A stretch of DNA of 64,000 bases from Lepisosteus oculatus (GCF_040954835.1 NC_090704.1:36336979-36400978), one strand, 5' to 3'. Numbered from the stretch's first letter, positions 1 to 15,000 are shown. Notes: generated from the sequence alone by a model not told the origin. Translations and numbers: made by a program.

Positions 1-3000
1 GCTTGGTTGCTGTCGGTAGAAAGACGTCTCGGTATTTGGAGACAAGCGACAGTCCATACTGCAGGAAGTCATGGAGGGAGGCAGCCAGCTCTTGTTTCTA
101 TAGGAAACCATCACACACAATCAGATGACTGCTAAAAAGTTTGTAATTATACACATCGCAAAAGTGTGTGAAAGATAAAATCATCTTGTACTGTGCATGT
201 TATGTCATCTACTTGCAAATGAAGAGCCCAGTCCAAACATAATAAAAGTTACAAATGTGAGGAGGCCTTTTGGCTTACTTGGTTGCTTTGTAACTGATTA
301 ATCTAAGCATCAGACCCAGACATTTCTTAAAGGATCCCAAGGAACCATGGTCAACATCGTGACTAGGAAGGTTTTTGTACTCAGAAGAACTTTCCAAATT
401 CAGTCCTTCTCTCCTGGTGTCACTGTGGTCATTTCCTGGGTTAATCTTGAAGGTTTTTAATCTCTTGTATCAAGTCCCCATTTTAAGGACTACAGCGACC
501 CAGAGATAAAAATCTCATTTTAAATTCAAATTGCATAGCACAGTAACCTCATTACAGTTAGCTGTGATTTTCTTATGCAATTGTGTGATTGAAAGTAAGT
601 CATCATCAATGTTCCCTCTAATTTCAAATGCCCTGTGTGTGCAAAAATACCAAGCTGTGCCATTTTTTTTCCAGTGACAAAAAGTGTAAACCTGAAATTA
701 TTTTATGTTAATATTTCTCGCAACGGAACATATATCAAATGATGACTTTTCGGAGTAGCAGTTGCTACCATTTCGTCAAGCTTTTCCATTTTAAACGAAC
801 TTGCAGTTCTTTTGCGCTTAACGCCCTTCACCTCTTTAGACATAATGAAACAATATTTTTATTTTTTTAATAAAATATATTTGAAGTGAGTAGTACAAAT
901 TTGAAAACAATTAGTCTACGTTTCGACGATCTCAACGTTCAACGATGCACACTATGCAAACCGGAAAAGGAAAATGCTGTTTATTGTGAAGCAGAAATTC
1001 AAAAAACCAGGACAGTGACTCGACGAGCTCAGTCATGGAGACTGAGTGTGGAGTGAGCATGAGCGGTGAGGTACGAGACTACAAGACCTTAGATATCGAT
1101 GATCAAGTAGCAATAACAATGCACACAGCCAAGTCGCAGCCGGTCTCATGTGGTCAATTTCGCACTTTTCAGTTGATGACCATGTTTGTTTCATTATTAT
1201 CATTTTAATTATGTTTTTTGTGCGCAGTTCAATTTCCTGAGTGTGGGCGCACACGTGCACAGCTTAGAGGGAACATCGAATAAGGTAGATGACTGTAACA
1301 GCAGTTAAAGGTTCTCAGTGTTTTTTAGATTTAAGGATTTTGATATTTTATTGTAATGTTTAATAGAAAATTTGGAAAAAGAGCATTTATAGTAAATGTA
1401 TTAGTCATTCTGGGTAAATTTCACATCCATAAATCAAAATGGTCTAATAATATTCCCCTTTTTAGTACTTTTGAGGTGGAGCTGAAACCCTATTTAAATT
1501 CTACGTATGATATATGTAAAAAATACAATTTGATCTCATAATTTACTTCATTACCTCTGGTGGTTAAATGTTTTTTTTCTGTTCGTGTTTTTTTCTCTTG
1601 TACCTGTTTTGGATCCTCTGTTTATAGTTGTATTTGTAAATTATTTATACGTTTAATATTTTTTTTTAAAGTTCTCAGTGGTGCTACCTGTAGAAAGGGA
1701 AGCTCCTGCTGCCCCCAGTGGTACTCAATGCTGGTGAGTTGCTGGAACAGCACTGTGGGGTCCAGCTCCAGCTTCTGATTGAGCCTGCTGTACGCCACCC
1801 ACTTCCTGCAGAGAGAGGTGAGCTGCTGAAAAAGAGGCAGGGGCAGGAGATCGCGGAAATACATTGTGACTAAGTACATAAATAATTAAAAAATGACAAC
1901 GGAATGGATTCTCCGAATCTGCCCCAAATGGAAGCCTTTCAATGAAAAAATAAACCGAGTAAAAAAAACAAACGGGTATATATCGCATGTGGTCATTAAG
2001 CATTAACTTTTAGCATTCCATAAAAAATAACATATTTTATTTTTGGTAGTATTTACGGAGAATTGATGAAGTTTTTTATTTGAAGTACTTCATATACATT
2101 TGTGGGTTAAAAATAAATTATTTTGATTTGAAATACATTTCTTTGATGCATTTTATTTGGTCTCTTTTTTTAATTGTCAGATATCTTTGCTTCAATATTG
2201 TAACGCAACGGGGGCTCAGGCGGGCGCCCTTGCCGCATCTGGTCGGCCCCTGCACCCTCCGGGGCTCGAACCCGGGACTTCCGCGTCTCTCTGCAGTGAC
2301 CTAGCCCCGTGAGCCAAAGAGAGATCTCTCTACAGCCCAGTAGCTGTGGTCCTGCTATCACAGGGAAGGGCGGTGACGTCACCCGCTCTGGTACGCCGGC
2401 TCTTACACAGCGCCTGTCGGCCGTAAGCGTTACAATATCATCTTCAGAAGCCAAGTGATGCCTTCCCAATTAAGCCCACTTTTACGTGACTTTAAGTCAG
2501 TTACTGAATCTCCATATGCATTAGTATAAAAACTGACACCTTGTTGCAAGTTTTTATGTAGCAACTGACACAATTTAACCTGTTGTTAGGTAAATGTTTA
2601 TTTCAGATCACTAATGTTGTGTTAACACCTAGGTTATTAACACTACTTCAAAATCCCTGACTCTTGCTACAGTACGACCTCTGCCCAACACAAGATCTGA
2701 AGGTTGGTCTTTGCCTGTTTGTGATACTCACGCCAAGTCCTGCAAGAAGGGAGACAGATCGTTTTGAGTGGCATGGAGGTCCAGCAGTGTCTGTGCTGCC
2801 TTGCTGAGCTCTCCCTTCCACGTGGCACTGCCATCCTGTGTACCAAGAGACAAGTGAGAATAAGAAAAGGCTCCACTTCCAGAATAAACAGCGGGTCCTT
2901 CCCGTGGAAGCACTAAATGCTCTGTAGTTTTCTTCTTCAGCATCCCAGAAGACAGCTTGAGAAAAGCAAGGCACATTTGCAATAGGAGTTAATGGGAATG

Positions 3001-6000
3001 AGACAGCGAGTGTTCAGCTTCCTTCAACCCTACACTTCACTTTCCTCAAGGGCATTTTAAGATGCTCCAGTATAAGCATAAGAAATACAGGTATTCCAGT
3101 GGCTATTGAATTTTTGCTTTTGCAGCTTCTTCCAGTCCATATAAACAATTTGCAATATTCTAAATCACTTTAGTATGTGTGTAAGCTCTATTTTTACAAG
3201 CTGGGTCCTAATGGGTCCTGAACTTTAAAACAACAATAATGCATGTGCTGTTATTAAACTAAGAGAACACTGAAGTTGAGGAAGCATTATTTGGTTCAGA
3301 AGTTTTCAAACCCCTGCCTGATTAAACTGCTGGGTTTCCTACATTGCACCTCATCTGTTCCCTTGGTGTTGCAAGGAACAGCCACATCTCAGCTCCACAA
3401 GAATAAAAGTCATGACCACAGCTCACTTTGTGATTCTCTTGAGGATGGGTGAGCTCTGTAGACATCACAGTGAGCTTGGTGCCTACCTGTTTCTGGGAGA
3501 TGTCATACTGGACAAACTGCTGAAGTATCCCACAGTAGTTGACATAGGCACTCCTCCCAGCGCTCAGTGCTCCATCTCTCTGTGAAGAACACAGTTGTTT
3601 AAAATGGATTTTAAGATGGACCAACAAGTTCCTTGTGGGAAATTTTTAGAACATCAATTCTTCATGGTTTTGCCAATCTTTGACTAGCTATTGCTTCCTA
3701 CTCTTTCTATCATACTTTCCCAATCCTCTCTCTACTTTAGTTTGGGTAAATGTGGTTGGTTCACAGTTTTTCTCTATACTTGACTTTGAATTAATCACAG
3801 TTGTGGGATTATGCTTGGGCGTGTCCAGTGTGGAGGGGGGGCCCTGGATAAAGGGCGACGCTTCTCCTTTGTAGTCAAAGCTGTTCCGCTTACTGGACGA
3901 TGAGCCACAGCTGTGAAGATGCTATAATGGCACACTGGACACGCCCCGAAGGGACGAGCAGGGATACCCCTAGAAGGGGAGCATCTTTTTACCAGCAGTC
4001 CCGGAGGAGATTGTACTACGCGTAACGCGTCGACATTTTTCTTTTTCTTTCATTTTTCCCTGTCCCGTCACGTATCTTCACCGGGGCAGGCAGACCTTTT
4101 TTACACACTTACTTTTTACTCTTATTTTTGGCATTACGCACTCTGTTATTCCAGACTGGACCCCGGTAAAGTCCAGTCTGGTCACCGCTGTGTTAGCGGT
4201 TCTCTTTTTTTTCCCAGGCTGGACCCCGTTGAACAGAGTAAGCCCAGCCCGTATATCGAAAGGCACATCTTTCTTTTTGCTTTCAGTTCTATTTTCCACC
4301 TTTGTAATGTTATTTTTTTTTATTCCTGCTAATCTCACACCGGCGTTTCCGTCCCTTAGTTAGGGGCGTCGACTTTTATCAGTGTTCTTCGCGGCTCTGC
4401 CCACTCCCACCCTGTTACTCAGTATATAAATAAAAACCTTCTGAGGCGTTTAAAATAACATCTAATAATATCCTAACCCGGCCATTGCATCTTTATTAGG
4501 AGCAGACATTTGAACTAATATATACTAATAACTATTAATGGCACAAAGTAAATAATGTGGATTTGTTCATTGATGTGCAAAACGTTAATAATCCAAATGT
4601 AACTAATCAAAAGTGAAGCAATCCCATTGATCTGCTCATCTTGTGGAAGCAGAAAATGCTTCTTCTAGTATTTCAGGCAGCTATAAATCAGAAGAATCCT
4701 GAAAAAATCATTAGAGTGGCTTACTTCTTTGTGAATGAATTTGAGCTGCATATGGCACTTTCCTCTGTCAGGGTAAGTCTCTGTCCTGGGCTCCAGTGTG
4801 TACCATTCATCCTCAGTGTAGTGCAGGTTCTGAAGCAAAAGCATGTTATAGCAGTATTCTATATATCCTCTCAGCCATCATTTTGATCATAATAGAGCAT
4901 AGAAACACTTAAGAAAAAAACTGATGCAATCACTGGACTTTATAAAAGTAATTATTTGTTATTCATGAATGTGTAGATTTCAATATATTCTAGAAATGTT
5001 TCAACTTGTTAAAATCGAATTTACTTCTTATATGTTCTCAAGGACAAATAGCTTGAATGCAATCTTTGCTTTAAGATGTTTGGATTAAACACAAATATGC
5101 ATAATTCTAGCATAAACAGTTTGTGTGTCATTAAAGGATGGCTTCAGCACTTTGAGGTGAATGACACTCATTAGGAGAAATTAAACACTCAATTTTTTAT
5201 CTCTCACCTGTAGACTGAGTGCTACATTCCCCAGAAAATCATCTTGGCCCTTCTCTTTCTTTACTTCTTTAAGCATTCTGTACAGAGAGCAAGAGATCAG
5301 TCAACAACACCAGCTCAGGTATAACTTGTTACTAAGCTTGTTTGATGAGGGTTGGAGAATGTTCCACTGCACCTTTTAAATCCTTGAAAGTTGGTCCTGA
5401 ACTCTTCCAGTTTCTGCCCCAATGTCACATCTTCATCTTTGTCCCTGTAGAATCAGCACACCTCTATCAAATCCCTACATTTAAATCCATATCCTTTGAC
5501 TACACACCCCACTGCCCTTTTTCCAAAAACATTCCTCTGGTTTTATCCCATCTGGTCTTTGAAGTCTATTATTCAATATCAGTAGAGGGAAGTAACATGA
5601 TGTAAATGTTTCACTAATTGTTATTGCTTTGGCAACTCACAAATGCATCAGTCATGACAGTCAAGGTATTTTATTTCAGAAGAGAGGACAGAGAGAATAA
5701 AGACAGAGAAAAGGTAGAGATAGCTGAGTGAGGAGACAACTGAGTCAGATAAGAGTTTAGAATGGACTGAGAAACAAAGACAATGGGACCAAATAAACAT
5801 AAGACAGGTGAAAAAGGACTAGGCTACAGGTTAGAGGGGATGTACAGTATGAAGATAAGGAGCAGAAACAGAGGAGATGACATGAGATGGTTGAAGGGGG
5901 AAGAGAGATTGAGAAAGCTTTGAGGCTCACCACATTTCCATGTGAAAGCTGGCCCTAGCAGGATCTGCAACTTCCCTAACAGAGAAAACAGACATTAATG

Positions 6001-9000
6001 AAAGAGCTAAAAAGTCCTTGTTCCAAAGTGGCTCAACCCTTAAGGCAGTACATCAGGGAGCTCAGCTAGTTGACAAATGATTCCAGTTTTTTTAATGATT
6101 AATATCTCTCCCTATTCTTCCAGCCACTCAGTAGGAAAAGGTAAAAATGGCACTGGGTACTCTAAGTCCAATGCGTTCATGGTCATCATTTTGTTAACAC
6201 TGTGTTCAAGTGCTTGTGCATCTTCCTATGTTTCAAGAGCTCTATTTCCAATCCTCTCTAAATATAGAAATTCACACCTGCATGTGTAAGCAGTGGAACC
6301 AATGTCTATCTCAGACATTCAATAAATGTTGTTTTTACAAGTGGACATATTATTCAGATGCACCTTTAAGTTTATTGTAAATTTTGAGAACCTGGATCTT
6401 AAATGAGTTAGTTCAAAGCAGAGAAACAGAGCCGTATTGACGATTTACAGTGATCTTCTCCATGCTCAATTGTCACATTTTCACTAAGGAAAGGTAGGCT
6501 CTCTATTTGACAAACTGACAAAGACTCCTAAACTAACAATTTAAAAGATTTCCGTGATGCTTTAAAATGTAAGTTTTAAACACTTTTTCCAGTGATGACT
6601 GATACTGCATTGCCACCTGCTCCAGGAGTCAATGCCTCTAGTGGATGGGAGTTCCAAAAGTGGAAAAGAGGAAAGAGTCTTGCTGTTTTTTTAGACTTAG
6701 CACCTGGAGCTGGTCACAATGTATTATCAGCCACAGTGAGTGGTCTTCTTTAAGGCTAACATGTTCTGTGTTTCTTTTCCAGAGAGAAAGAAGGAGGACT
6801 CAAAAGGCATTAATAACTGTATGGGAGGGTTCGTACAGGATGAAGGTCTCGTTCCAGTTGGGATTGAGAGTCTGTTTCTTGACCTCGGTTTGGTAGATCT
6901 CCTCATCTGGGATTGCATTTTTCACCACAGCTTTCTTGGGCTTGTGTAGGGTGGTTGTGTCCCCTTTTTTCTTGTTGTCAGATGCAACATCCTCAGTGTA
7001 CATGATAGCCAGCATGCAATATGGGTCACTGAAGCCTGTAGAGAAAAGAAGAGTTTGGCTGACTTCTTGGCTAGAAACTCTTTCATTAAAGATTTGAGAT
7101 TGAAAGGAGGAAGAATGGATAAATGGAGCATCAATATACAGTAACAGTACTGTTGTAAGAAATTTTATAAGATATTATCTTATAAAATTCACTGTTTTCA
7201 TAGACATACACTGCCTTATCAAGATATTAGTAGTCCCAATCTTTGACCTGGAAACTCACACTCCTGCTGGTTTTCATTTCATCCAATCGTAATGAGATAA
7301 ATGAAGATGTATTTGATCTAAGAAGTTGCTTCAATTGAATATTTTCATTTTGTTTCTAGTCACAAATTTGGGTTTTTATTTCACTTACAAAATGTAAGTT
7401 AAAGCTACCAACATGTTTAAGAGGTAGAAAAAAACAGTTAATGTTAATCTTATTGCTATTAAGTCAATGAAGGATTTGATCATGTACTTGAAGGCTCGGC
7501 TGGAACAAAAATCAAAAGGTGTGTGAGTCATTAGTTCACAGAAATGAACACCTTTCTTTTCTGGCATAATTTAAAATGGCTGATTTGCTGATTTACGAAT
7601 TGCTTACCACTGACATCTTTTCCCAGAATGCCTTTAGCTTCCTTCACTGTGACCATAAGGCAGTTTACTGGAGGCTGTAGAAGGCATAGAAGGAATGATT
7701 GATACCTTGGAATAGATAATAAATTCCATACAAACAAATCATGCTTTTCAGTTTGGATTACAGGAGAGACAAAAACAAGACTCACTGCAAAAGTGCTTTG
7801 TCACTTTCTGCTTCTTCTTCATTCTTCAAAGAAAAGTGCACTTACATGAGGCAGCTACCATAATGCCAAAGGCAATCAGAAAGTTCAGAACTGCCATTGG
7901 AGAAATCCTATGCATAGTCAGATAATGACGGAAACCAGCAATTTCTGTAAGTCCCAGCTTAAATTTACTTTGGAGATTGTAAAACTGTTAAAACCCCCTG
8001 GTGACATGTTCTAGTTTCCGAGGTGGCTCCTATCGAATTTTATCATGCTATTACATTACATGTTATGAGCAAAAAGCAACACGTTTTGAGAACATGTGAA
8101 CAAAAACAAAATTCAGCACTGTTAGATTGCCACCAAAGTTTTTTGACACTTCTGGCAAGATGTTAAAACTCCACATTTAGCACACATTTTCTAAGTTCTG
8201 TTTTTTAATAATTCTTTACCTCTAGGCTCTGTACTTTTTGGAGCAGATGATTATGTTCATGCTGTGTCATAGAAAATGCCTAGATGGGAAGAAAACATTT
8301 TTCCAGTCAGTCTCACAGAGATTTCTCACTGAATACTATGTCCAACATCAGATCCAAACATCCCCATTTTTGGAATTCAGGTAATGTTTGACAGACTTTT
8401 TAAATGTAGTACCACAACTTCTCTCACTTTTGATCAAAGCAATTATTTTTTAATCCAGCATAATGTTAGAACTCTCATTCTACAATTTGAAGATGAGGAC
8501 AGCAGACACTCTCCTTATAACTATAATCTTTCTCTTGTCCTTAGAACGTGTAGCTGAAATGTGATTGTGATAAGCTGGATGTGATGGCTCTCTAACACAA
8601 CCCAAGACATCATAAATCAGTTTGATCTTGACAGTTCCATGATGAAGTTCCGACAATGACGCTCCATAGTCCACCACTACAAGAGAAAGACACATCTGGA
8701 TTTGAACACCAGATGGAGGTCACATGTCACAAATCCACTGACAGGACCAGAATGATCCACCAATGAGGAGTATGCCATATGGGAATAGTAACTTCACTTG
8801 GTGATGTGACAACCAAGGACTACCCCTGATAGCTTTAAACATATTTATACTTAAAAAGCATCTGCACAGCAGTCTGCAAGCTGTCTGAAATCCTGGCACA
8901 TTGACCACAAAAAAATAATTTTACTGCAACCATTGCTGTCTGACCTCCAACTGAAACAAACTTAACTGAAAGGAACTGCTGGGTTGACAAACTGTTTATA

Positions 9001-12000
9001 AACCACAGCTCTGCCCAAGACTTCCTGTGCAACAAGAGAAGTTTTGTGACAAGTTCCAAATAGTAATTTTTCCCAATTAACAAAATAATATAGTGGGACA
9101 TTTGTTGACACCACTGAATATCAATTACTTTTCAGTGCAGAAGCTACAAATATGGGAAACCAGACTAAATTTCTAGTTTTTTTCACATTTACGTTTCGAT
9201 CTGTGGCTGTGTTCTGAAATCATGAAGCGAAGTGTATATTCCATTTAAGAAGCTGTCTTTAGCATGGGGCTAAGTGGAACTCTTCTCTCTTCTTCTCCTG
9301 TGCCACCCAGACACCCTTTAGCACAGGCCCAGAGGACATGAAACCATGTATTAGTACTATCCATCCATCCCTTTTCTAACTTCTTCTTCCAACTCAGAGT
9401 CATAGGCGAGCCAGAGCTTATCTCTTAAAACAACGGGAGCAAGGCAGGGTACACTCTAGATGGGACACCAGTCCAACGCAGGGCAGACATACTGTACAGG
9501 CACGTACAGACTCAAGCTCAAGGGCCAGTTTTTTCCAGAAGCCAATTAATCTACCACTGTGCTTTTGGACTGTGGGGAGAACATATGAACTCTTCTCAGG
9601 TAACACCCCAGGTCAGGAATTGAACCCCAGTGCAACGACTGCTGAGTTATTGATAAGGCATTTGTATATCAGCAGAGTGATATACTGTATATTATATAAT
9701 GTATATTCACTCTTGTATTGGTTTATTTGGCATGATTTACTATTGCATTCATTAAAGCATATATTGTTTTTTTGTTCTGATTGATTGCAAGCCCAACAGT
9801 TTTCCACTGTTAAACTGAACAACCAAGCTCCCTGCAATCAACCAAGACAACAACTTGGCCTCTGCTCAACAAATTGCCTCTGAAACACATTTCTAGAATG
9901 GAGTGAACTCATTATTTCTTACAGTGATCAAAACTCAGGACCTGCCACTACACAGAGGTATCTGAACAGTGATGGTTCCTGAAGTGAGGAGAAGCAAGCT
10001 GTGCTTTAGTACTTGGATTTAAATGGGGGATTTGGCTACAATTACAATTAGGCATGTGCTTAAAGACAGGATCAAGTGAGGATAAAGAAGTAATGTGGAT
10101 TGTTCAGGAAACAAATATTCCTGTCTGACGCCAGGAATCTCATTTCACCTGACTTGAAGCTCACATCACTGTGGTTTTTGCAGTGTAGAATTGAAACTCC
10201 TACTGGAAGGCCCTTGTGTCTGCTCACCTGCTTGATGTACTGGACGAGGTCAGCTTCGTCCGAGACATGATGAGGCCTGGGTTTGCCCACTCTGTAGAGG
10301 ATGGTGTACAGCAGTTCTCTGTATAGGGGCTTCAGCTATGAAAAAGAGAGCACAGAGGAATAACAGATATAACTGAAAAGATACTGTATAATTGTCTTTG
10401 TTATGAGCACAAATACTTGCAATCTGGTTTGCAGATTTTTAGAAACCTTGTATTAGAAATACTCTAAACCTACAGTATGTCCTGGTTGCAGTATTTTGCA
10501 AAGTCACCATGGGTTACAGAAACAGAATAGGAAACTGACAAGTAATTAATATGTTAATATGTTGCATATGGTAATCAATGATTTAAGGATTATCTGCAGT
10601 GCCACCAGACTGCAAAAATGCCAGTTAGGACCCAGTTCTACAACCCTTGTGTGTGTGAGCCTTTACCTCCTGCTCCCTGTGTCTGCGTTCTGTCTCCTCA
10701 GGGTTCTCATCCTCCTTGTAGGCCTGAAGTGAACAGACAGAGTGATCATTTCAAAAAGGTATTGATATTAGGTCAGATTATAGTTTACTAACAATTTTCA
10801 GGGTGGTGTGGGGATCATCTGGACCTGGAGTGTTATCTGCATGAAGTTCAACCCGGTATTCACAAGCGTTTCCTCTAGTTACTCCAAGATTCCTCCCAGA
10901 CTCCAAAGACATGCTGGCAGGTTAATTGGCTTCTGTGAAAACTGGCCCTGGTGTGAGTGTGTGTGTCTGAGTCTGTGTGTGCCCTGTGATGGACTGGCGT
11001 TCCATCCAGGGTGTATCCTGCCTAGTCTCCGTTGCTTGCTGGGATAGGCTCCGGTCCCCCTTCAACCCTGTATTGGATAAACCGGTTAAAAATAAATAGA
11101 TTGAAGTACCCCGGTATAAAGACCACTCCTTACAATGTGGTTTGAGTCTTGGATGTGTCACTAGCCCTTTAGGGAAGGCATACCATTGACATAGCACCTC
11201 CAAACCTGCGATTGGAGGTTTCTGTATCAATATGCTTTATTTAACATTGTAGTGTGTTCCACAGCATACTCCAAAATAAATGGAAATACTGCAGATTGTA
11301 AAATGTATCTTGATCAATATCTACAAATGTCTTAGACATTTCAAAATGTATGATAACATTCACGGTTATTTTTTAATATAATATATGTGACAGCAAATGC
11401 TAATATGTTTTGAAGAAACCAAAATGCTTCCTTAGTCTCCTGTTATTAGCTGTTTACAGAAAAAAATATTTGCCAGAGGCATCAGTCTTGAGTTCATTTA
11501 AGCAGAGGATCTTCTCCTGATCCTGATCCTGAAGGAATATGGACTCTGAACACTAAAATCTACTTCTGATCTGTCATCCTTAATGTGCTGGAGAAGACTT
11601 TGAGGTAGTCCAAAATCAGACTGTGTTCAGATGTGCACAAAAATGAATTACTTAACTCACAGCCCCATGTAAGGCATGTGTTATACAGTCAGTATGATTT
11701 AAAATGGACATAAATCCCCTAGATTGGTTGTTCTGCCATTGATGAAGTAACTGTGGTATATATAATATACCACAATATAGTCACATTGGGATGGGTAAGA
11801 AGGTCTGGTTTTGAAAAGCCCTGTTTTAAAGTGTTGTTATTGGGTGACGTTTTCAACTTCCTGCTCAGATGCTTCTAGACTTCCGCCTGCTGTGAATATG
11901 TACCAGGGCTGCATTGCCTTACAGGATTGACATCATCTGTTTTGAGTTTTTATGCTTACTTTCAGCTTCCTGGTCCTCCCCAATTTGCGGACATGGACTG

Positions 12001-15000
12001 GTGATCCTTGCTGGGGAGAGAGCAGATTGCAACTGGTCAATGGTTCAGATCTGACATCTTCTTTACTTCATATCTTTAAAGCAGGGCTCCTGCTTAAGGG
12101 CAATGTCCAGCAGCTACCACATGTCTCCTTAAATCATAAATCTCACAAATCCTCAAGGAGGGGGTTAATTGCACTAATTTCAGGATAATTTGACCTATGT
12201 GACTGAAAACTAATTAAAACTATGTAGAAGCTGGACATTTACAATAGACACATTGCTTCAGTGACTAGCTGGCTTAATTGTAAGCAGCTTCACCCATGAA
12301 GAGATGGAAAGACTTGTAACTTGGAGTGTTTGGGACACTCTGATTCCTGGCATCTCCCCACCACACTGAAAGATCAAGCTCACCTCTTGCTTGCTGAGCC
12401 TGACAGCTGCTCCGTCCCTTTGTGGGGCCTGAAAAACAACACAAAAAATATTTAAATTGGGCTGTGTCCCACTATGAGAAGCAGTTGGCTTCTAATCTAT
12501 GGTGGTGCCTTATATCAAGTAACTCAGAGAGAATATTTTAACATCAATATCCATTAATGTGGATACAACCAGTTTTTCCGGTTGTATTCCGAGACGTGTA
12601 AACTTTTTCACATCATCTGAAGTACAAGAAGAACATAAAGATTGCAGGAGTGTTCAGGATTCAGAGAAAGTTTTATGAGATATTCAGGCGATATTTCAGT
12701 CAAAATCTACATAACTGTAATGATGTAGCTTTCATGATGTAGCTTAGTATGTTTATCGATGTTTTCACTTTCATGTACCTGTCGATTTCTCGGTTCCATT
12801 TGCTATTATGTCCTATTTATTATAAGGCCTGTTGCCGTCTATAACGACAAACGCCAATCCATCAATTTAGAATGATTTTAACACAGATCATAACAAATTA
12901 ATTCAGTCATCTGACTGTCATTGGGTACCCCATGTATCCACTTGTGGTTTGCTTCTGTGCAGGATTCAATCCTCTGTATTTTGATATCTCCCAACAATCC
13001 CAGAAAACAGCTGGGTAACAGTTGCCACACAAGCAAGAGGAAATATTTACTAAATTAGATGAACAATCAGGAGCTGAAAATCACTTTGGCACCACTGTAC
13101 TGGAAATTCACAGACTAAGTATTGGAAATAATGTGATTTCAGTAACTTTTTAAAAATGTTATGAAATTGTGTTTATACTTCTTTCCTTTGTACCTTTACC
13201 CTTCCTTAAATGTAGTTTACAGAGTAACACCTATAGTTTGTGGCACTATGGTGGCCCATTTAAAGGCACATAAGCACTTAGGAATTTTGCAGTTCATGGC
13301 ATTTTCAACTGCACCTCAACCAAACACTTCAGAAATATCGTAAAAACGTAACACACCACAGAATCTGTGCCTAGATTTTGAATATGAATCACCAACACAC
13401 TGGTTTTACTAAATATTTCTTTCCATGATTTTCAACACAACCACAAGTGCAAAAACAAAATAAAAAACACGAAGCCAGGCAGCGTTCCACCACAACAGCT
13501 AAAATGACAAATGAATAATGTTTTTTTCAGGTTCTCAAGGAAATTGATAATGTAAACACAAAAGCCACACTGTAATTCTGGGCTGTTGGAAGGCCAAGGT
13601 CTGTGACCTTAAGACTCCTACTCTAATGTTTGTAAAACCACCACTATATCATTTTAATGTCAGGTCATGTCATACATAACAGCATCACAATGTTTCTTGC
13701 CATTCATTACACAACATCCTTTTGATTATTTTTTACCTGCATAATTTGTATTGAAATCTATGAATTACATCTTCTGACATGTACTATAGAGAGGACAGTG
13801 TACAAAACAGGAATTACAACTACAGCGTTCTTTTTTCAGGAGGTTACCTTGGCAACAGCACAGTTCAGGACTGGAGCACTATGGAGCACTTTTATAGGTC
13901 AGGGAAATAAAATAGCCTGTTGAGCAGCAATATCTTTTCCTTTAAGGTTTTCAATTGCTTTTGTGTGTCAATAAAGAAAATGAAAAAAGGCTGATGATGG
14001 CAGTGGCAAGCAGCTCCACTAGAATGAGACACACGCCAAGTCTCCTGTCAAAGTGCACTTTAGGTATACATGTCACAGGATTCTGATATTGTCACCTTGG
14101 ATTGACACACAGTAATTGTCTAGTGGTTACCTATGATTTGAATACACCTTCACTGTATTCTACTACACTACTGAAGTGTAATTTGGTACGTTTGCCAGGG
14201 TGAGTGTAGATGTGGCAGGAAATATAACTTCCTATTCTCCTTGGTCTTTGTATAGGGTTTTTATTTTTTACTATACTTGTTGTAATTTTCATATGAAATT
14301 GCCCCTGTTCCCATTTCCCTAAAACAGCCTCCCCCCTGCAGTGATACTTAGCAAAAGCCCCATGCTGTGGTGTGTCAAAAGCACAGGGTCAAGTCAAACC
14401 TTCACAAAACGTCTGTGGGAACAATTCAGAAATGATCATCAGTGAGAATGTGGTGAGGGGCAACCAGCTCTGCTATTGATTCGGAAATGGGTTCCTGAAA
14501 AGTCCCTGTTTTTTGAAGGTTTTGTCTGCCCATTATGACAAAATACAAAATTTACTTTCATTCCTTTTTTAATTGTTGAATTACAAATTAGTATTTCATT
14601 CATTCATTCACCCTGCCATTTATTAACAGCTAAATGATCGTTCTGTTTTAAGAACTGTTGTCTGGCAATGGGATAACTGGTTTGTATAAGCTTGTGTATG
14701 TAGATTTAATGCGCCCTTGGGGAGAGATTTCTTGTCAAGCAAAGGGGAGAACTGAGGACAGAGTTAGAACGGTGTACCACAGGATTTGCTATTGCATTAT
14801 GTTTAATTTAGAAAGATCCAGCCATTTTTCATATTTCTTAACCAATTCAGGATCACAGGGGAGCCAGAGTCTATCCTGGCAAGCAACAGGTGAAAGGCAG
14901 GATATACCCTGGACAGGATGCTGGCCCATTGCAGGGCATGCACAGACACATGCACACTCACACCAGGGCAAATTTTCCCAGAAGCTAATTAACCTGCCAC

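Noticed and set aside
1815-1879. Using the acceptor TTTTTCAG before CAGCTCACC for the unc13d exon ending at 1688
   Set aside because: It breaks the reading phase from the upstream exon; the CTCTGCAG acceptor at 1806-1809 restores the conserved KWVAYSRL join.
7846-7897. Minus-strand ATG with a signal-peptide-like stretch (MAVLNFLIAFGIMVAAS) ending at a GTAAGT donor
   Set aside because: It lies inside an unc13d intron, no following exon in matching phase was found, and short hydrophobic frames are common in AT-rich DNA.
8220-8261. Shorter version of an unc13d exon starting at HEHNHLL, leaving eight residues unaccounted for
   Set aside because: The acceptor CCATCTAG at 8280-8287 gives AFSMTQHEHNHLL, matching the human AFHVEPEEHQQTL region without a gap.
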